Part shown: one piece after another, positions 28,003-37,073 of the stretch
Layout: each line of letters begins with the position of its first letter
Numbering within the stretch: the stretch's first letter is position 1
Source: Pseudoalteromonas sp. 0303
Lineage (GTDB): Bacteria; Pseudomonadota; Gammaproteobacteria; Enterobacterales; Alteromonadaceae
DNA: 64,000 nucleotides
Assembly: GCF_013349995.1 (NCBI RefSeq)
Contig: NZ_JABVXF010000002.1
Location: forward strand, 163,395 to 227,394
Direction: 5' to 3'
The notes under the pieces: model-generated
Told to the model about the DNA's origin: nothing
Database searches by the model: none
What the model saw: only the letters and a program-made list of their open reading frames with translations
Translations under genes and position numbers: made by a program

Positions 28003-29046
28003 CTAATCATGAAAAAAATTGACTGTGTGCGGCATTATTTTTATTTTTACAGGCTGCTCAACAGCTAACACGCGGTCTTGCTCTGCAGCAACTTCACACT
28101 CTTGCCCTGCAATATTGATACGATATACATAACGCGTACCGATAAAGCGCCTGTGCAAGATAGTTAAACTGTTTGCGTCACTGTGCGCAGCTTCACACAA
28201 CTGAATATGATTTGGTCTTATATACACTTGACCTTGCTGACAATCTGCATTGTTCGCCGTCAAAGAGTGAACCACACCAAACGCCGTCTCATATTCAGTT
28301 GGCGTTAATACTTTTGCCGTTAAGTATATGCCCGTACCAAGAAACTCTGCAACCACCTTTGAGTTAGGTTGGCTAAATAACTGCTCCGGAGAGCCCTGTT
28401 GGGCGATTTTTCCACCATGCATAACCGCAAGCGTGTCGGCAAACGCGAAAGCTTCTTCCTTCGAGTGGGTAACAAATACTGCAGAAACCTGCTGAGCTTT
28501 AATAATGCGACGTATATCAGCAATAAGCTCAAAACGCACTTGTGTATCAATATTCGAAAATGGCTCATCAAGTAGTAATAAACTTGGTTTGTAAGCAAGT
28601 GCACGGGCTATTGCCACTCGTTGCTGCTGTCCACCAGAAAGCTGATGCGGATATCGCTTTGCACAACCATCGAGTTTAACAAGGCTAAGCATTTCATCTA
28701 CACGCTCGCGCTTTTGCGCTTTACTCATGTTGCTTAGGCCAAACGCAATGTTATCGCTTACCGTTAAATGAGGAAACAACGCATAGTCTTGGAACATCAT
28801 GCCAATATTACGTTTTTCCGGTGCAACAAACAGCCCACTATCGTTGACCACTTTTGAATCAATACTCATATAGCCTTGCGCAGGCTGTAAAATTCCGGCA
28901 ATTGCCTTTAGGGTGGTAGTTTTGCCGCAGCCACTTGCGCCAAGCAAACAGACGATTTCATCTTGTTCAACATTGAGGTTTAGTTCACTCAACACCTGAG
29001 TCGCATTGTACTGATAAGCTAAGTCTTTAATTATCAAATGACTCAT
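28003..29046 (-). CDS. fbpC: Iron(III) ABC transporter, ATP-binding protein
   Basis: This 347-residue ABC ATPase has Walker A LLGASGCGKTTT, signature LSGGQQQRVAIARAL, Walker B SLLLLDEPFSNID, and the H-loop FVTHSKEEAFAFAD. A C-terminal regulatory TOBE-like domain follows (QVYIRPNHIQLC). It overlaps the permease gene by ATGA (29043-29046), indicating tight coupling. With FbpA and FbpB it forms a ferric-ion import system. Confidence 0.92.
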   Translation of the reverse strand: MSHLIIKDLAYQYNATQVLSELNLNVEQDEIVCLLGASGCGKTTTLKAIAGILQPAQGYMSIDSKVVNDSGLFVAPEKRNIGMMFQDYALFPHLTVSDNIAFGLSNMSKAQKRERVDEMLSLVKLDGCAKRYPHQLSGGQQQRVAIARALAYKPSLLLLDEPFSNIDTQVRFELIADIRRIIKAQQVSAVFVTHSKEEAFAFADTLAVMHGGKIAQQGSPEQLFSQPNSKVVAEFLGTGIYLTAKVLTPTEYETAFGVVHSLTANNADCQQGQVYIRPNHIQLCEAAHSDANSLTILHRRFIGTRYVYRINIAGQECEVAAEQDRVLAVEQPVKIKIMPHTVNFFHD

Positions 29047-30677
29047 GAGTGATTTTGCTCCATCGAACGATTAACGAAATACAAAGGGATTAACCCAACT
29101 AACACGATAAACAAGGCTGAAATTGACGCAAGCTCCAATTGCTCATCACTAACATATTGAAAAACATGAGTTGCCAGGGTTTCAAAATTAAAAGGTCTGA
29201 GTAATAGAGCTGCTGGTAACTCTTTCATGCACTCAATAAACACTAACAAGCCAGCTGTTAGAATGCCGCGCTTTAACAGTGGTAAATGTACTCGCCACAA
29301 GGTTTGTAAGGGCCCTTTGCCCATTGATTGGCTGGCCATATCAAGTGAAGGGCTAATACGTAAAAAACTGCTTTCAAGCGCGCCATGCGCAATCGCATAA
29401 AAACGTACAACATAAGCAAAAATCATCGCAAATAAAGTGCCGCTCAAAAGTAATCCTGGTGATAAACCAAAAGGTTCAAGCCAATTATTTAATGCATCAT
29501 CTAACTGAGTTAATGGTAGCAATACGGCAATGGCTAACACAGTACCAGGTAAGGCGTAGCCAGTACTTGCTAAACGCCCTGGGATCAAAGGGTAAGCTTG
29601 TTTCGCAATACGTTGATAAAACAATACCAATAAGCTCAATAGAATAGTTACAATACTCACCACAACAGCCACTTTAAAGCTTTGCCAAGCGTAATTAAAG
29701 AATGCCCCATTCCATGCTTCATCTGCATAAACAATGGCGTATTTAACTAACACCCCAACCGGAAGGATAAAAGCCAGTATTAGCACAACGGTGCAAGCAA
29801 AGCTTGCAGCCCATGCAGCACTGCCTTTTAAGCGATATAAGGTTGCGCTGTTAACGCTTGACTGACGTTCATACACAGCTTGATTACGACGACTAAAGCG
29901 CTCAACCATGATGGTTAAAAACAAAATCAGTAACATAATGCCTGAAATTTTCGCCGCTGCCGTTAATGAGTAATAGCCAAGCCATGTATCGTATACAGCG
30001 GTCGTCAGTGTGCTCACAGCAAAGTAATTAACAGTGGCAAAATCAGCCATAGCTTCCATACTGATTAATGTAACCCCTGCCACAATCGCCCCACGACCAA
30101 GAGGTAGGCTAACGCGCAAAAAACTCTGTAATGGCGATAACCCCATCAGCTGACTAGCTTGTACTAGTTTAAAAGACTGCTCTCTGAGTGCCGTTTTAAA
30201 AATAAGGAATAAGTAAGGATAGAGTACCAAGGCAATCATAATAATAGCCCCAGCTAATGTACGAATATCAAAAAACCAGTAATCGTCTGGTGATTGCCAG
30301 CCAAACCAGTCTCTAAGGGCGATTTGTACTGGCCCTGCGTAATCAAGCAAGTCGGTATACACATAGGCGATGAGATAAGTTGGCATTGCTAATGGCAGCA
30401 TTAACGCCCATTCAAATTGCTTTCGCCCAGGAAAGTCACAATATGCAGTTAACCAAGCTAGCGGCAATGCAATTACACAGCTTAACAGCCCTACCCCTGC
30501 AATGAGCATGAGTGTATTACGGGTATAATCCCACAGCACGGTATCGAAAAGGTGCTGAAATACATCTGAATCCCCTTGCAGAGACTCAAATAACAAAAAG
30601 CCTAATGGCGTAACAAGCAACAGGCCAATAAGCCAGGCTATAAGCTGCCAACGCGACAGCGAAAACTTCACATGCAT
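29043..30677 (-). CDS. fbpB: Iron(III) ABC transporter, permease
   Basis: This is a 544-residue fused permease with about 12 membrane helices in two homologous halves. Each half has an EAA-type loop (FLRVSLPLGRGAIVAG around residue 190 and TLWRVHLPLLKRGILTAG around residue 455), typical of the FbpB/SfuB class. It passes ferric iron through the inner membrane. It lies between fbpA and fbpC in the usual A-B-C order. Confidence 0.92.
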   Translation of the reverse strand: MHVKFSLSRWQLIAWLIGLLLVTPLGFLLFESLQGDSDVFQHLFDTVLWDYTRNTLMLIAGVGLLSCVIALPLAWLTAYCDFPGRKQFEWALMLPLAMPTYLIAYVYTDLLDYAGPVQIALRDWFGWQSPDDYWFFDIRTLAGAIIMIALVLYPYLFLIFKTALREQSFKLVQASQLMGLSPLQSFLRVSLPLGRGAIVAGVTLISMEAMADFATVNYFAVSTLTTAVYDTWLGYYSLTAAAKISGIMLLILFLTIMVERFSRRNQAVYERQSSVNSATLYRLKGSAAWAASFACTVVLILAFILPVGVLVKYAIVYADEAWNGAFFNYAWQSFKVAVVVSIVTILLSLLVLFYQRIAKQAYPLIPGRLASTGYALPGTVLAIAVLLPLTQLDDALNNWLEPFGLSPGLLLSGTLFAMIFAYVVRFYAIAHGALESSFLRISPSLDMASQSMGKGPLQTLWRVHLPLLKRGILTAGLLVFIECMKELPAALLLRPFNFETLATHVFQYVSDEQLELASISALFIVLVGLIPLYFVNRSMEQNHS

Positions 30678-30754
30678 AAGTGGATTAATACCAGATAAAA
30701 TAAAAGCTGTTAAAAAACAGCTTTTATAAAAATGTGTTACGAGAAATATCCTCG

Positions 30755-31759
30755 TTATAAATCAAACTTTACTTCATCAATCAGCTTCAGTGCCACAGGG
30801 CGATATTTGCTGATCTCATCAAGAGGAAGGCTATCTTCTTTAAACTCACCCCATGATGCAACCATCTCAGATAATGCAACCCCTTGCTTTACAGGGTATT
30901 CCATATTAACTGAAGCATACATATTTTGCGCCTTATTGTCGGTCATATACTCAACCAGTTTCAAGGCATTTTCAGGGTTTTTAGCATAACGGGTCATAAC
31001 AACGCCCGATACATTGATATGAGAACCACGGTTTGTTTGGTTAGGGAAGTTAATATAAACCGCTTCAGCCCATGATTTTTGCTGCTCATCTTGCATCATT
31101 TTGCCAAAATAATAGCTGTTGCCCAACGCCAGATCGCATAAACCTTCTTTTACGGCTTTGACTTGCGCTCTGTCATTACCTTGCGGCTTACGTGCTAAAT
31201 TGGCTTTTACGCCCTCAAGCCATTGCTTAGTTTTTGCTTCGCCATGGTGAGCAACCATAGAAGCAACTAAACCTAAATTGTAAGGGTGTTTACCAGATCG
31301 AGTGCAGATCTTACCTGTGTATTTTGGATCGGCTAAATCCTCGTAAGTTAATTCAGCAAGTGCACCAACACGCTCTTTTGCAGAGTAAACATTACGTACA
31401 CGTTTAGTAAGTGCTATCCATTGACCGTCGGCATCGCGAAAAGTGCTTGGCACATTCGCATTAACCACATCACTATTAATTGATTGCGTTAAGCCTAAGT
31501 CCTCTAATTGAATCAGCGCACTAAAATTAGAGGTTAATACTAAATCAGCCTTACTGTGCTTACCTTCACGCTTTACACGTTCAATTAACCCTTTTTTAGC
31601 AAAAACCACGTTAGTTTTAATACCTGTTTGCTTAGTGAAATCATCCAAAATAGGCTGAATTAAGAATGGTTGACGAAACGAGTAAATATTTACTACATCT
31701 GCAGCAAATGTAGGCGCACTTAATAATGCGCTAAGTAATACTAAGGCTGTTTTCTTCAT
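30755..31759 (-). CDS. fbpA: Iron(III) ABC transporter, periplasmic binding protein
   Basis: This 334-residue binding protein has a signal peptide (MKKTALVLLSALLSAPTFA). The mature part begins DVVNIYSFRQPFLIQPILDDF, followed by VVFAKKGLIERVKREGKHSKADLVLTS, the classic FbpA/IdiA pattern. Tyrosines near the C-terminal part (GNSYYFGKMM) are the usual iron ligands. ATG 31759 has AGGTG 7 bases upstream. It is first in the fbpABC operon and preceded by a Fur-like site. Confidence 0.92.
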   Translation of the reverse strand: MKKTALVLLSALLSAPTFAADVVNIYSFRQPFLIQPILDDFTKQTGIKTNVVFAKKGLIERVKREGKHSKADLVLTSNFSALIQLEDLGLTQSINSDVVNANVPSTFRDADGQWIALTKRVRNVYSAKERVGALAELTYEDLADPKYTGKICTRSGKHPYNLGLVASMVAHHGEAKTKQWLEGVKANLARKPQGNDRAQVKAVKEGLCDLALGNSYYFGKMMQDEQQKSWAEAVYINFPNQTNRGSHINVSGVVMTRYAKNPENALKLVEYMTDNKAQNMYASVNMEYPVKQGVALSEMVASWGEFKEDSLPLDEISKYRPVALKLIDEVKFDL

Positions 31760-31774
31760 TTTATAGCACCTAAA

Positions 31775-31789
31775 TAGTAACAATTATCA
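31775..31789 (-). promoter_or_regulatory. Candidate Fur box upstream of fbpA
   Basis: Read on the minus strand, TGATAATTGTTACTA matches the 7-1-7 Fur consensus (TGATAATNATTATCA) at 11 of 14 positions. It lies 15 bp before the fbpA ATG, so Fur-Fe would block the transcript when iron is plentiful. Confidence 0.6.
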
Positions 31790-31872
31790 AAATATTTTAC
31801 CTAGAGTTAGGGCAAAGTGCACCCGTTTAAACTTATATTTCAATCAACCTAACTGCCATTTAGGAATTTGCA

Positions 31873-31890
31873 TGTAAGACATATCTCACC
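31873..31890 (+). promoter_or_regulatory. GacA/UvrY-type upstream activating sequence for csrB
   Basis: TGTAAG-ACATAT-CTCACC fits the GacA/UvrY response-regulator site TGTAAG-N6-CTTACA with a perfect left half and 4 of 6 in the right. It lies about 175 bp before the inferred csrB start, a distance like that reported for UvrY at E. coli csrB. Confidence 0.55.
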
Positions 31891-32036
31891 CACATGGCAG
31901 TTATTGAGTAAAAACCACCAGCAAACACTGCACAAAACAAGATAAACACTTGAAATATAACAATATACTTTAAATGACAATAAAATAACCAGCAGATTAA
32001 GTAAGATTTTGACCTACTCAGCTTTGCCCATTTCTC

Positions 32037-32042
32037 TATAAT
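32037..32042 (+). promoter_or_regulatory. -10 box of the csrB-type RNA
   Basis: A perfect TATAAT precedes the GGA-rich transcript. A consensus -35 at 17 bp is absent (TTGACC lies 22 bp upstream), as expected for a promoter that depends on an activator. A start near 32049 is inferred. Confidence 0.5.
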
Positions 32043-32048
32043 TACTTA

Positions 32049-32528
32049 CATCAACTAAGCAAGAAGCTTAATGAGTAGATGGATAAGGAAGCATTACTCA
32101 TAATACCGCGGAATAAGGTTCATTAGGAGAATAAGGAATCAAGGACAGGCTCAGGAAGAGTAACGCAATGGAGTGACAACCTACGGACAACATCAGGATG
32201 ATGTGGAATGGCATGACAACAGGACGTTGTTATACAGGAAGTTCAAAAAGTGGAATAAAGGACAGGCCGTTAGGGCATCGCAATGGATTTGCAAACAAAG
32301 GGATAGTGTCAGGATGGCACGTAAGGGAGTGGTAAAGTATTTACCAGCAAGGATGTAAAGGACTAACAAGGAAACAAGGCGGGATTGCCTTATATTGCAC
32401 AGAACCAATAAGTAAAGTGTAATAGCATGGATTGGCAAAGTTTAGGGAGTTGATTAGATTCAATTGCAGGATGCAAAAAATTAAGAAGATTCCGCAAGCG
32501 CGACTAGAGATAGTACGCGCTTTTCTTT
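32049..32528 (+). ncRNA. csrB: CsrB-type regulatory RNA (sequesters CsrA/RsmA)
   Basis: This stretch of about 480 bp has no convincing ORF but about 26 GGA motifs between 32081 and 32471, many as AGGA or ARGGA (e.g. CAGGAAG, CAGGATG, AAGGAC), spaced roughly 8-20 bases apart. This is the hallmark of CsrB/RsmY-type RNAs, which bind many CsrA dimers at GGA loops and relieve CsrA repression. It starts after a TATAAT box, has a GacA/UvrY-like site upstream, and ends in a strong intrinsic terminator. Strand composition is strongly purine-biased, unlike the neighbours. The exact 5' end is inferred. Two short frames inside it (61 and 81 aa) are chance ORFs. Confidence 0.85.
32496..32528 (+). terminator. 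Intrinsic terminator of the csrB-type RNA
   Basis: AAGCGCG-ACTA pairs with TAGT-A-CGCGCTT (11 bp with one bulged A, loop GAGA), followed by TTCTTTT. It sits just before the convergent DTW-domain gene. Confidence 0.85.
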
Positions 32529-32549
32529 TGCCTAAAATTTAGTAAAGAG

Positions 32550-33242
32550 TTATTTCTCTGGTCGCCCTTTATTGCGCTTACCTAGCAGATAAGCATCTCT
32601 AAACTTAATAAAATGTTGCTCAAGCTTTTGTGTAGCATCTTCTTCACCGGCAAGGGCAAGTACCATAATAGCCACCTCAGCGGTGCCTAACTGATGCTCA
32701 TGCGGAGCAACACGCAGTCGGTAATCCGAAAGCTTTTCAGGCGTAATTGAAAGCACAGGAAAATTATCTAGATAAGGGCTTTTACGGATCATTTTCTTTG
32801 CTTCGCGCCAAGTCCCATCTAAAAAGATAAACAAAGGACGCTTACCTTCAACAGGAGTTACTTCGGTGATTACGCGCTCTTCGTCGTCAACATCGCTGGC
32901 AGGAAAAATAACCATTGGCTGATACTGAGGATCCGCCAACAAGCTTAATAAGGCTTCATCTGGATTTGTTCTATCCCACTTAAAGGCATGGTTATCTGGC
33001 ACGATTTCAGCAATTAAACGGCCAGTATTTGACGGCTTAAAACTCTCATTATGGTACATAAGTAAACAGACCGCGGCATCACACTGAGCCTGCTCAACGC
33101 CTTCACAAATACAATAGTGCTCGGCTAATAAACAACGCTCACAACGCGTTAACTTTGCTCCTCGCGCTTTAAATTCACGACGAGACTCAGTCATTTGCTG
33201 AGCACGAAGCATTAACACTGAATTATTTGAGATAGTAGCCAC
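32550..33242 (-). CDS. DTW-domain tRNA-uridine aminocarboxypropyltransferase (TapT-like)
   Basis: This 230-residue DTW-domain protein starts with a zinc-type cysteine cluster (RCERCLLAEHYCICEG, about 33-48). LMYHNESFKPSNTGRLI and FIFLDGTWREAKKMIRKSP follow (DTW motif in the form DGTW), then SDYRLRVAPHEHQLGTAEVA. Family members put an acp group on uridine 47 of tRNA (E. coli TapT/YfiP). Length and motifs are complete. It is convergent with the csrB-type RNA. Confidence 0.85.
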   Translation of the reverse strand: MATISNNSVLMLRAQQMTESRREFKARGAKLTRCERCLLAEHYCICEGVEQAQCDAAVCLLMYHNESFKPSNTGRLIAEIVPDNHAFKWDRTNPDEALLSLLADPQYQPMVIFPASDVDDEERVITEVTPVEGKRPLFIFLDGTWREAKKMIRKSPYLDNFPVLSITPEKLSDYRLRVAPHEHQLGTAEVAIMVLALAGEEDATQKLEQHFIKFRDAYLLGKRNKGRPEK

Positions 33243-33308
33243 TGTATTTACCAGATAATTAAACGGCGCGTATTGTAGCTAAAAATATGGGGAATAGATA
33301 TTGATCTA

Positions 33309-33392
33309 AGTGGTTAGTGGTTAGTGGTTAGTGGTTAGTGGTTAGTGGTTAGTGGTTAGTGGTTAGTGGTTAGTGGTTAGTGGTTAGTGGTT
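33309..33392. repeat. Heptamer tandem repeat, AGTGGTT x 12
   Basis: Exactly 84 bp made of 12 identical copies of AGTGGTT with no mismatch, preceded by TCTA and followed by AAACAAG. It is non-coding, G/T-rich on the plus strand and free of symmetry. Perfect copies imply recent slippage, so copy number is likely variable between strains. Confidence 0.98.
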
Positions 33393-33504
33393 AAACAAGT
33401 ATAATTCATTTCATGTATAACAAGCTTTTGTTCAATTACAAAAAATAAAATAACTCTCTCGATCAACTAACGAGTGACATCTGATATCTAACCTCTAAGA
33501 AAAC

Positions 33505-33531
33505 AAAAAACCCAGCAGGAGCTGGGTTTTT
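33505..33531 (-). terminator. Terminator after lpdA
   Basis: The stem AAAAACCCAGC / GCTGGGTTTTT with loop AGGA lies 22 bp past the lpdA stop. It ends the pdhR-aceE-aceF-lpdA transcription unit. Confidence 0.9.
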
Positions 33532-33552
33532 AAAACGATTAGTCAAAAGAAC

Positions 33553-34977
33553 TTACTTCTTTTTAACTGCTTTTTTGTTTGGAAGGTCAGTGATTGAACC
33601 TTCGAAGATTTCAGCAGCTAGACCGATTGATTCGTTTAATGTTGGGTGAGCGTGAATAGTTAACGCTAGGTCTTCACCGTCTGCGCCCATTTCAACAGCT
33701 AAGCCGATTTCACCTAGCATTTCACCTGCGTTGATACCAACCATAGCACCACCGATAACACGACCTGAGTCTTTATCGAAGATTAGCTTAGTTTGACCTT
33801 CAGTACGTGCTGAAGCGATTGCACGACCAGAAGCAGCCCAAGGGAATACAGCAGTTTCGATGCTTAAACCTTGCTCTTTAGCTTCTTTCTCAGTTACACC
33901 AACCCATGCGATTTCTGGATCTGTGTATGCGATTGAAGGAATGCACTTAGGATCGAAGAAGTGTTTCTGACCAGAGATAACTTCTGCAGCAACGTGAGCT
34001 TCGTGAACCGCTTTGTGTGCAAGCATTGGTTGACCAACGATATCACCGATCGCGAAGATGTGATCAACGTTTGTTTTAAGCTGTTTATCAACATTGATGA
34101 AACCACGCTCATCAACGTTAACGCCTGCTTTATCAGCGTCAAGTAATTTACCGTTAGGTGTACGACCAACAGCAACAAGTACTTTGTCGTAACGTACTGC
34201 GTCAGCTGGTGCGTTTTTGCCTTCGAATGAAACGTATAGACCGTCTTCTTTCGCTTCAACGCCAACAACTTTAGTAGAAAGCATTACGTTGAACTTGTTC
34301 TTAACGTATTTTTGGTAGATCTTGATAACGTCTTTATCAGCTGCTGGTACTAATTGATCAGCAAACTCAACTACGTCGATTTCAGAACCTAGTGCACGGT
34401 ATACAGTACCCATCTCAAGACCGATGATACCACCACCTAAAACAAGTAGTTTCTCAGGAACGTCTTTAAGCTCTAGCGCACCAGTTGAGTCAATTACACG
34501 GTCATCTTCAGGGATGAAAGGTAAGTTAACAGGTTGAGAACCCGCTGCAATAATAGCATTGTCAAAAGTGATTGTTGTTGTACCGTCTTCACCTTCAACA
34601 GCAAGTGTGTTGCTGCCAGTGAATTTACCGTAGCCGCTAACTACTTTCACTTTACGCATTTTAGCCATGCCGTCTAGGCCGCCAGTAAGTTGACCGATTA
34701 CAGACTCTTTCCAATCACGGATTTTGTCTAGGTCGATTTCAGGCTTGCCAAAAGTAACGCCGTGAGATGACATTTCAGCTGCGTCATCAATCACTTTAGC
34801 TACGTGTAAAAGTGCTTTTGAAGGAATACAACCCACATTTAGACATACACCGCCTAATGTGTTGCGAGATTCTACCAGTGTAACTTCTAAGCCCAAGTCA
34901 GCAGCACGGAAAGCCGCAGAATAACCACCAGGACCACCGCCTAGTACAACAACTTGAGTTTTTAATTCGTTGCTCAT
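33553..34977 (-). CDS. lpdA: Dihydrolipoamide dehydrogenase (E3)
   Basis: This 474-residue flavoprotein E3 of the pyruvate (and 2-oxoglutarate) dehydrogenase complexes has an FAD loop VVLGGGPGGYSAAFRAADLG, the redox disulfide GGVCLNVGCIPSK (about 41-53), the NAD loop LGGGIIGLEMG, and the C-terminal HAHPTLNES with the catalytic His-Glu pair. The length equals E. coli Lpd (474). It is separated from aceF by a terminator-like hairpin, so it may also have its own promoter. Confidence 0.97.
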   Translation of the reverse strand: MSNELKTQVVVLGGGPGGYSAAFRAADLGLEVTLVESRNTLGGVCLNVGCIPSKALLHVAKVIDDAAEMSSHGVTFGKPEIDLDKIRDWKESVIGQLTGGLDGMAKMRKVKVVSGYGKFTGSNTLAVEGEDGTTTITFDNAIIAAGSQPVNLPFIPEDDRVIDSTGALELKDVPEKLLVLGGGIIGLEMGTVYRALGSEIDVVEFADQLVPAADKDVIKIYQKYVKNKFNVMLSTKVVGVEAKEDGLYVSFEGKNAPADAVRYDKVLVAVGRTPNGKLLDADKAGVNVDERGFINVDKQLKTNVDHIFAIGDIVGQPMLAHKAVHEAHVAAEVISGQKHFFDPKCIPSIAYTDPEIAWVGVTEKEAKEQGLSIETAVFPWAASGRAIASARTEGQTKLIFDKDSGRVIGGAMVGINAGEMLGEIGLAVEMGADGEDLALTIHAHPTLNESIGLAAEIFEGSITDLPNKKAVKKK

Positions 34978-35109
34978 GCTATTACCTTAAATGTTTGAAC
35001 GGGACACTGCCCCTAAGTTTAACTGCCATGTTTCTGCAAGGCAGAAAGGGAGAGCAGATATCTATACCAAGATTGTTCTATGGCAAAGATTGTATCATTG
35101 CCAATGGTA

Positions 35110-35142
35110 AAAATCCCAGCAAAAAACAACTTGCTGGGATTT
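35110..35142 (-). terminator. Intercistronic hairpin between aceF and lpdA
   Basis: AAATCCCAGCAA / TTGCTGGGATTT (12-bp stem, 9-base loop) lies 24 bp past aceF, followed on the minus strand by TTACCATTGG. It has only a modest T-run, so it may terminate partially and set the ratio of aceEF to lpdA. Confidence 0.65.
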
Positions 35143-35165
35143 GATTCTTATAATTTACGAGACGA

Positions 35166-37064
35166 TTACATCACTAGTTGACGAATATCGCTCATGTAGC
35201 TTGCTAGCGTCACAGTAAAGCGTGCTGCTAGGGCACCGTCAATAACCCTATGGTCGTATGACATTGATAATGGAACCATTAATTTAGGTTCAAACTCTTT
35301 GCCATTCCACTTAGGTTTCATTTCTGACTTAGATACACCCAAGATAGCAACTTCTGGCGCATTCACAATTGGCGTGAACGCTGTACCACCGATACCACCA
35401 AGGCTTGAGATTGTGAAACAACCGCCTTGCATATCAGATGACGTTAGCTTGCCTTCACGTGCTTTCTTAGAAATATCCATTAACTCACGAGAAAGTTCAA
35501 TGATGCCTTTCTTATCAATATCTTTGAACACTGGAACAACTAAACCATTTGGCGTATCAACTGCAACACCAATGTTGATGTATTTCTTCAAGATTAAGCT
35601 TTCGCCGTCTTCAGACAGTGAAGAGTTAAACGTTGGGAATTCAGCCAATGCTTTCGCCGCTGCTTTCATTACAAATACAAGTGGTGTGATTTTAACACCC
35701 AGCTTTTTCTTCTCTGCAAGCGCATTTTGCTCTTTACGGAATGCTTCAAGGCTTGTGATATCAGCTTCGTCAAACTGTGTAACATGCGGGATTTGCACCC
35801 AGTTACGATGTAAGTTAGCACCTGATAGCTTCTGGATACGAGAAAGTTTCTTCTCTTCGATTTCACCAAACTTAGCAAAATCAACCTTAGGCCAAGGGAT
35901 AAGACCTAACTCACCGCCACCGGCATTACCTTTACCTGCAGATAGCTGACCTGACTCAACTTTCTTCACAAGATCTTTCACGTAGTTTTGTACGTCTTCT
36001 TTCACAACACGATTCTTACGACCCGTGCCTTTTACGTTTGCTAGGTTAATACCAAACTCACGCGCTAAACGACGAACAACAGGTGATGCATGTGCATACG
36101 CTTTGTTATCTGCAAAACCTTCGTTGCTTGCAGGTGCTGATGCTGGCTTTTCAGCCGCAGGCGCTGTTGCTGCAGGTGCAGGCGTTGCTTCAGCTTTTGC
36201 AGGAGCAGGTGCCGCTGCAGCTGGTGCACTACCAGCTACTTCAAATACAAAGATAAGTGAGCCAGTTGATACTTTATCCCCAGCTGCTACTTTGATTTCT
36301 TTAACAGTACCAGCAAATGGTGCTGGTACTTCCATTGATGCTTTATCGCCTTCTACGTTTAAGATTGATTGATCTTCTTCAACCTTGTCGCCAACAGCAA
36401 CCATCACTTCGGTTACTTCAACTTCGTCACCACCGATATCAGGCACGTTAACTTCTTTAGTGCTTGATGCCGCTGCTGCCGGCGCAGCTTCAGCTGGTGC
36501 TGATTCTGCAGCTGGCGCTTCTGAAACGCTTGAAGCTGTTTCAAAAACGAAGATTAGAGAGCCCGTTTTCACTTTATCGCCAGTCGCGATTTTGATCTCT
36601 TTAACCGTACCCGCAATTGGAGCAGGTACTTCCATTGATGCTTTATCGCCTTCAACGCTTAATAAAGATTGCTCTTCTTCAACCGTGTCACCTACCGCAA
36701 CCATGATTTCAGTTACTTCAACTTCATCATCGCCGATATCTGGCACAGTTACTTCCTGTGTAGCAGAAGCTGCAGGCGCAGCTGCTGGAGCTGGCGCTTC
36801 TTCTTTAGCCTCTGCAGGAGCCGCAGCTTGTTCTTCACCTTCGAAGATCATGATAAGTGAACCAGTAGTTACCGTATCACCTTCAGCTACTTTAATTTCT
36901 TTAACCGTACCTGCTTGTGCAGCAGGTACTTCCATTGATGCTTTGTCGCCTTCAACCGTTAATAACGATTGGTCAACCTCAACCTTATCACCAACGCTAA
37001 CAAGGATTTCGGTTACTTCAACTTCATCGCCACCGATATCTGGTACATTAATTTCAATACTCAT
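35166..37064 (-). CDS. aceF: Pyruvate dehydrogenase E2, dihydrolipoyl acetyltransferase
   Basis: This 632-residue E2 has three lipoyl domains, each with the lipoylation lysine in [10 protein letters not shown], joined by Ala/Pro-rich flexible linkers. An E3/E1-binding domain follows ([24 protein letters not shown], about residues 320-345). The C-terminal acetyltransferase domain carries [10 protein letters not shown] (catalytic His). Domain count and order equal the E. coli enzyme. The repetitive Ala-rich coding sequence yields long antisense frames that are shadows. It starts 9 bp after aceE. Confidence 0.97.
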   Translation of the reverse strand: MSIEINVPDIGGDEVEVTEILVSVGDKVEVDQSLLTVEGDKASMEVPAAQAGTVKEIKVAEGDTVTTGSLIMIFEGEEQAAAPAEAKEEAPAPAAAPAASATQEVTVPDIGDDEVEVTEIMVAVGDTVEEEQSLLSVEGDKASMEVPAPIAGTVKEIKIATGDKVKTGSLIFVFETASSVSEAPAAESAPAEAAPAAAASSTKEVNVPDIGGDEVEVTEVMVAVGDKVEEDQSILNVEGDKASMEVPAPFAGTVKEIKVAAGDKVSTGSLIFVFEVAGSAPAAAAPAPAKAEATPAPAATAPAAEKPASAPASNEGFADNKAYAHASPVVRRLAREFGINLANVKGTGRKNRVVKEDVQNYVKDLVKKVESGQLSAGKGNAGGGELGLIPWPKVDFAKFGEIEEKKLSRIQKLSGANLHRNWVQIPHVTQFDEADITSLEAFRKEQNALAEKKKLGVKITPLVFVMKAAAKALAEFPTFNSSLSEDGESLILKKYINIGVAVDTPNGLVVPVFKDIDKKGIIELSRELMDISKKAREGKLTSSDMQGGCFTISSLGGIGGTAFTPIVNAPEVAILGVSKSEMKPKWNGKEFEPKLMVPLSMSYDHRVIDGALAARFTVTLASYMSDIRQLVM

Positions 37065-37073
37065 TGGAACCTC

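Larger units (their letters stand above)
33243..33552. other. Intergenic region holding a heptamer repeat and the lpdA terminator
   Basis: This 310-bp gap lies between the DTW gene (start side) and the 3' end of lpdA. It contains the 12-copy AGTGGTT array (33309-33392), about 100 bp of AT-rich sequence with no ORF, and the lpdA terminator. The DTW promoter must lie in the leftmost part. Confidence 0.7.

Noticed and set aside
32173..32438. Two short ORFs (61 aa plus strand, 81 aa minus strand) in the region after fbpA
   Set aside because: They lie inside the GGA-rich csrB-type RNA, have no ribosome binding site and no protein-like composition.
33309..33392. Telomere-like or CRISPR interpretation of the GGTTAGT array
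   Set aside because: Units are contiguous 7-mers without spacers, inside a chromosome between core genes; it is a simple tandem repeat.
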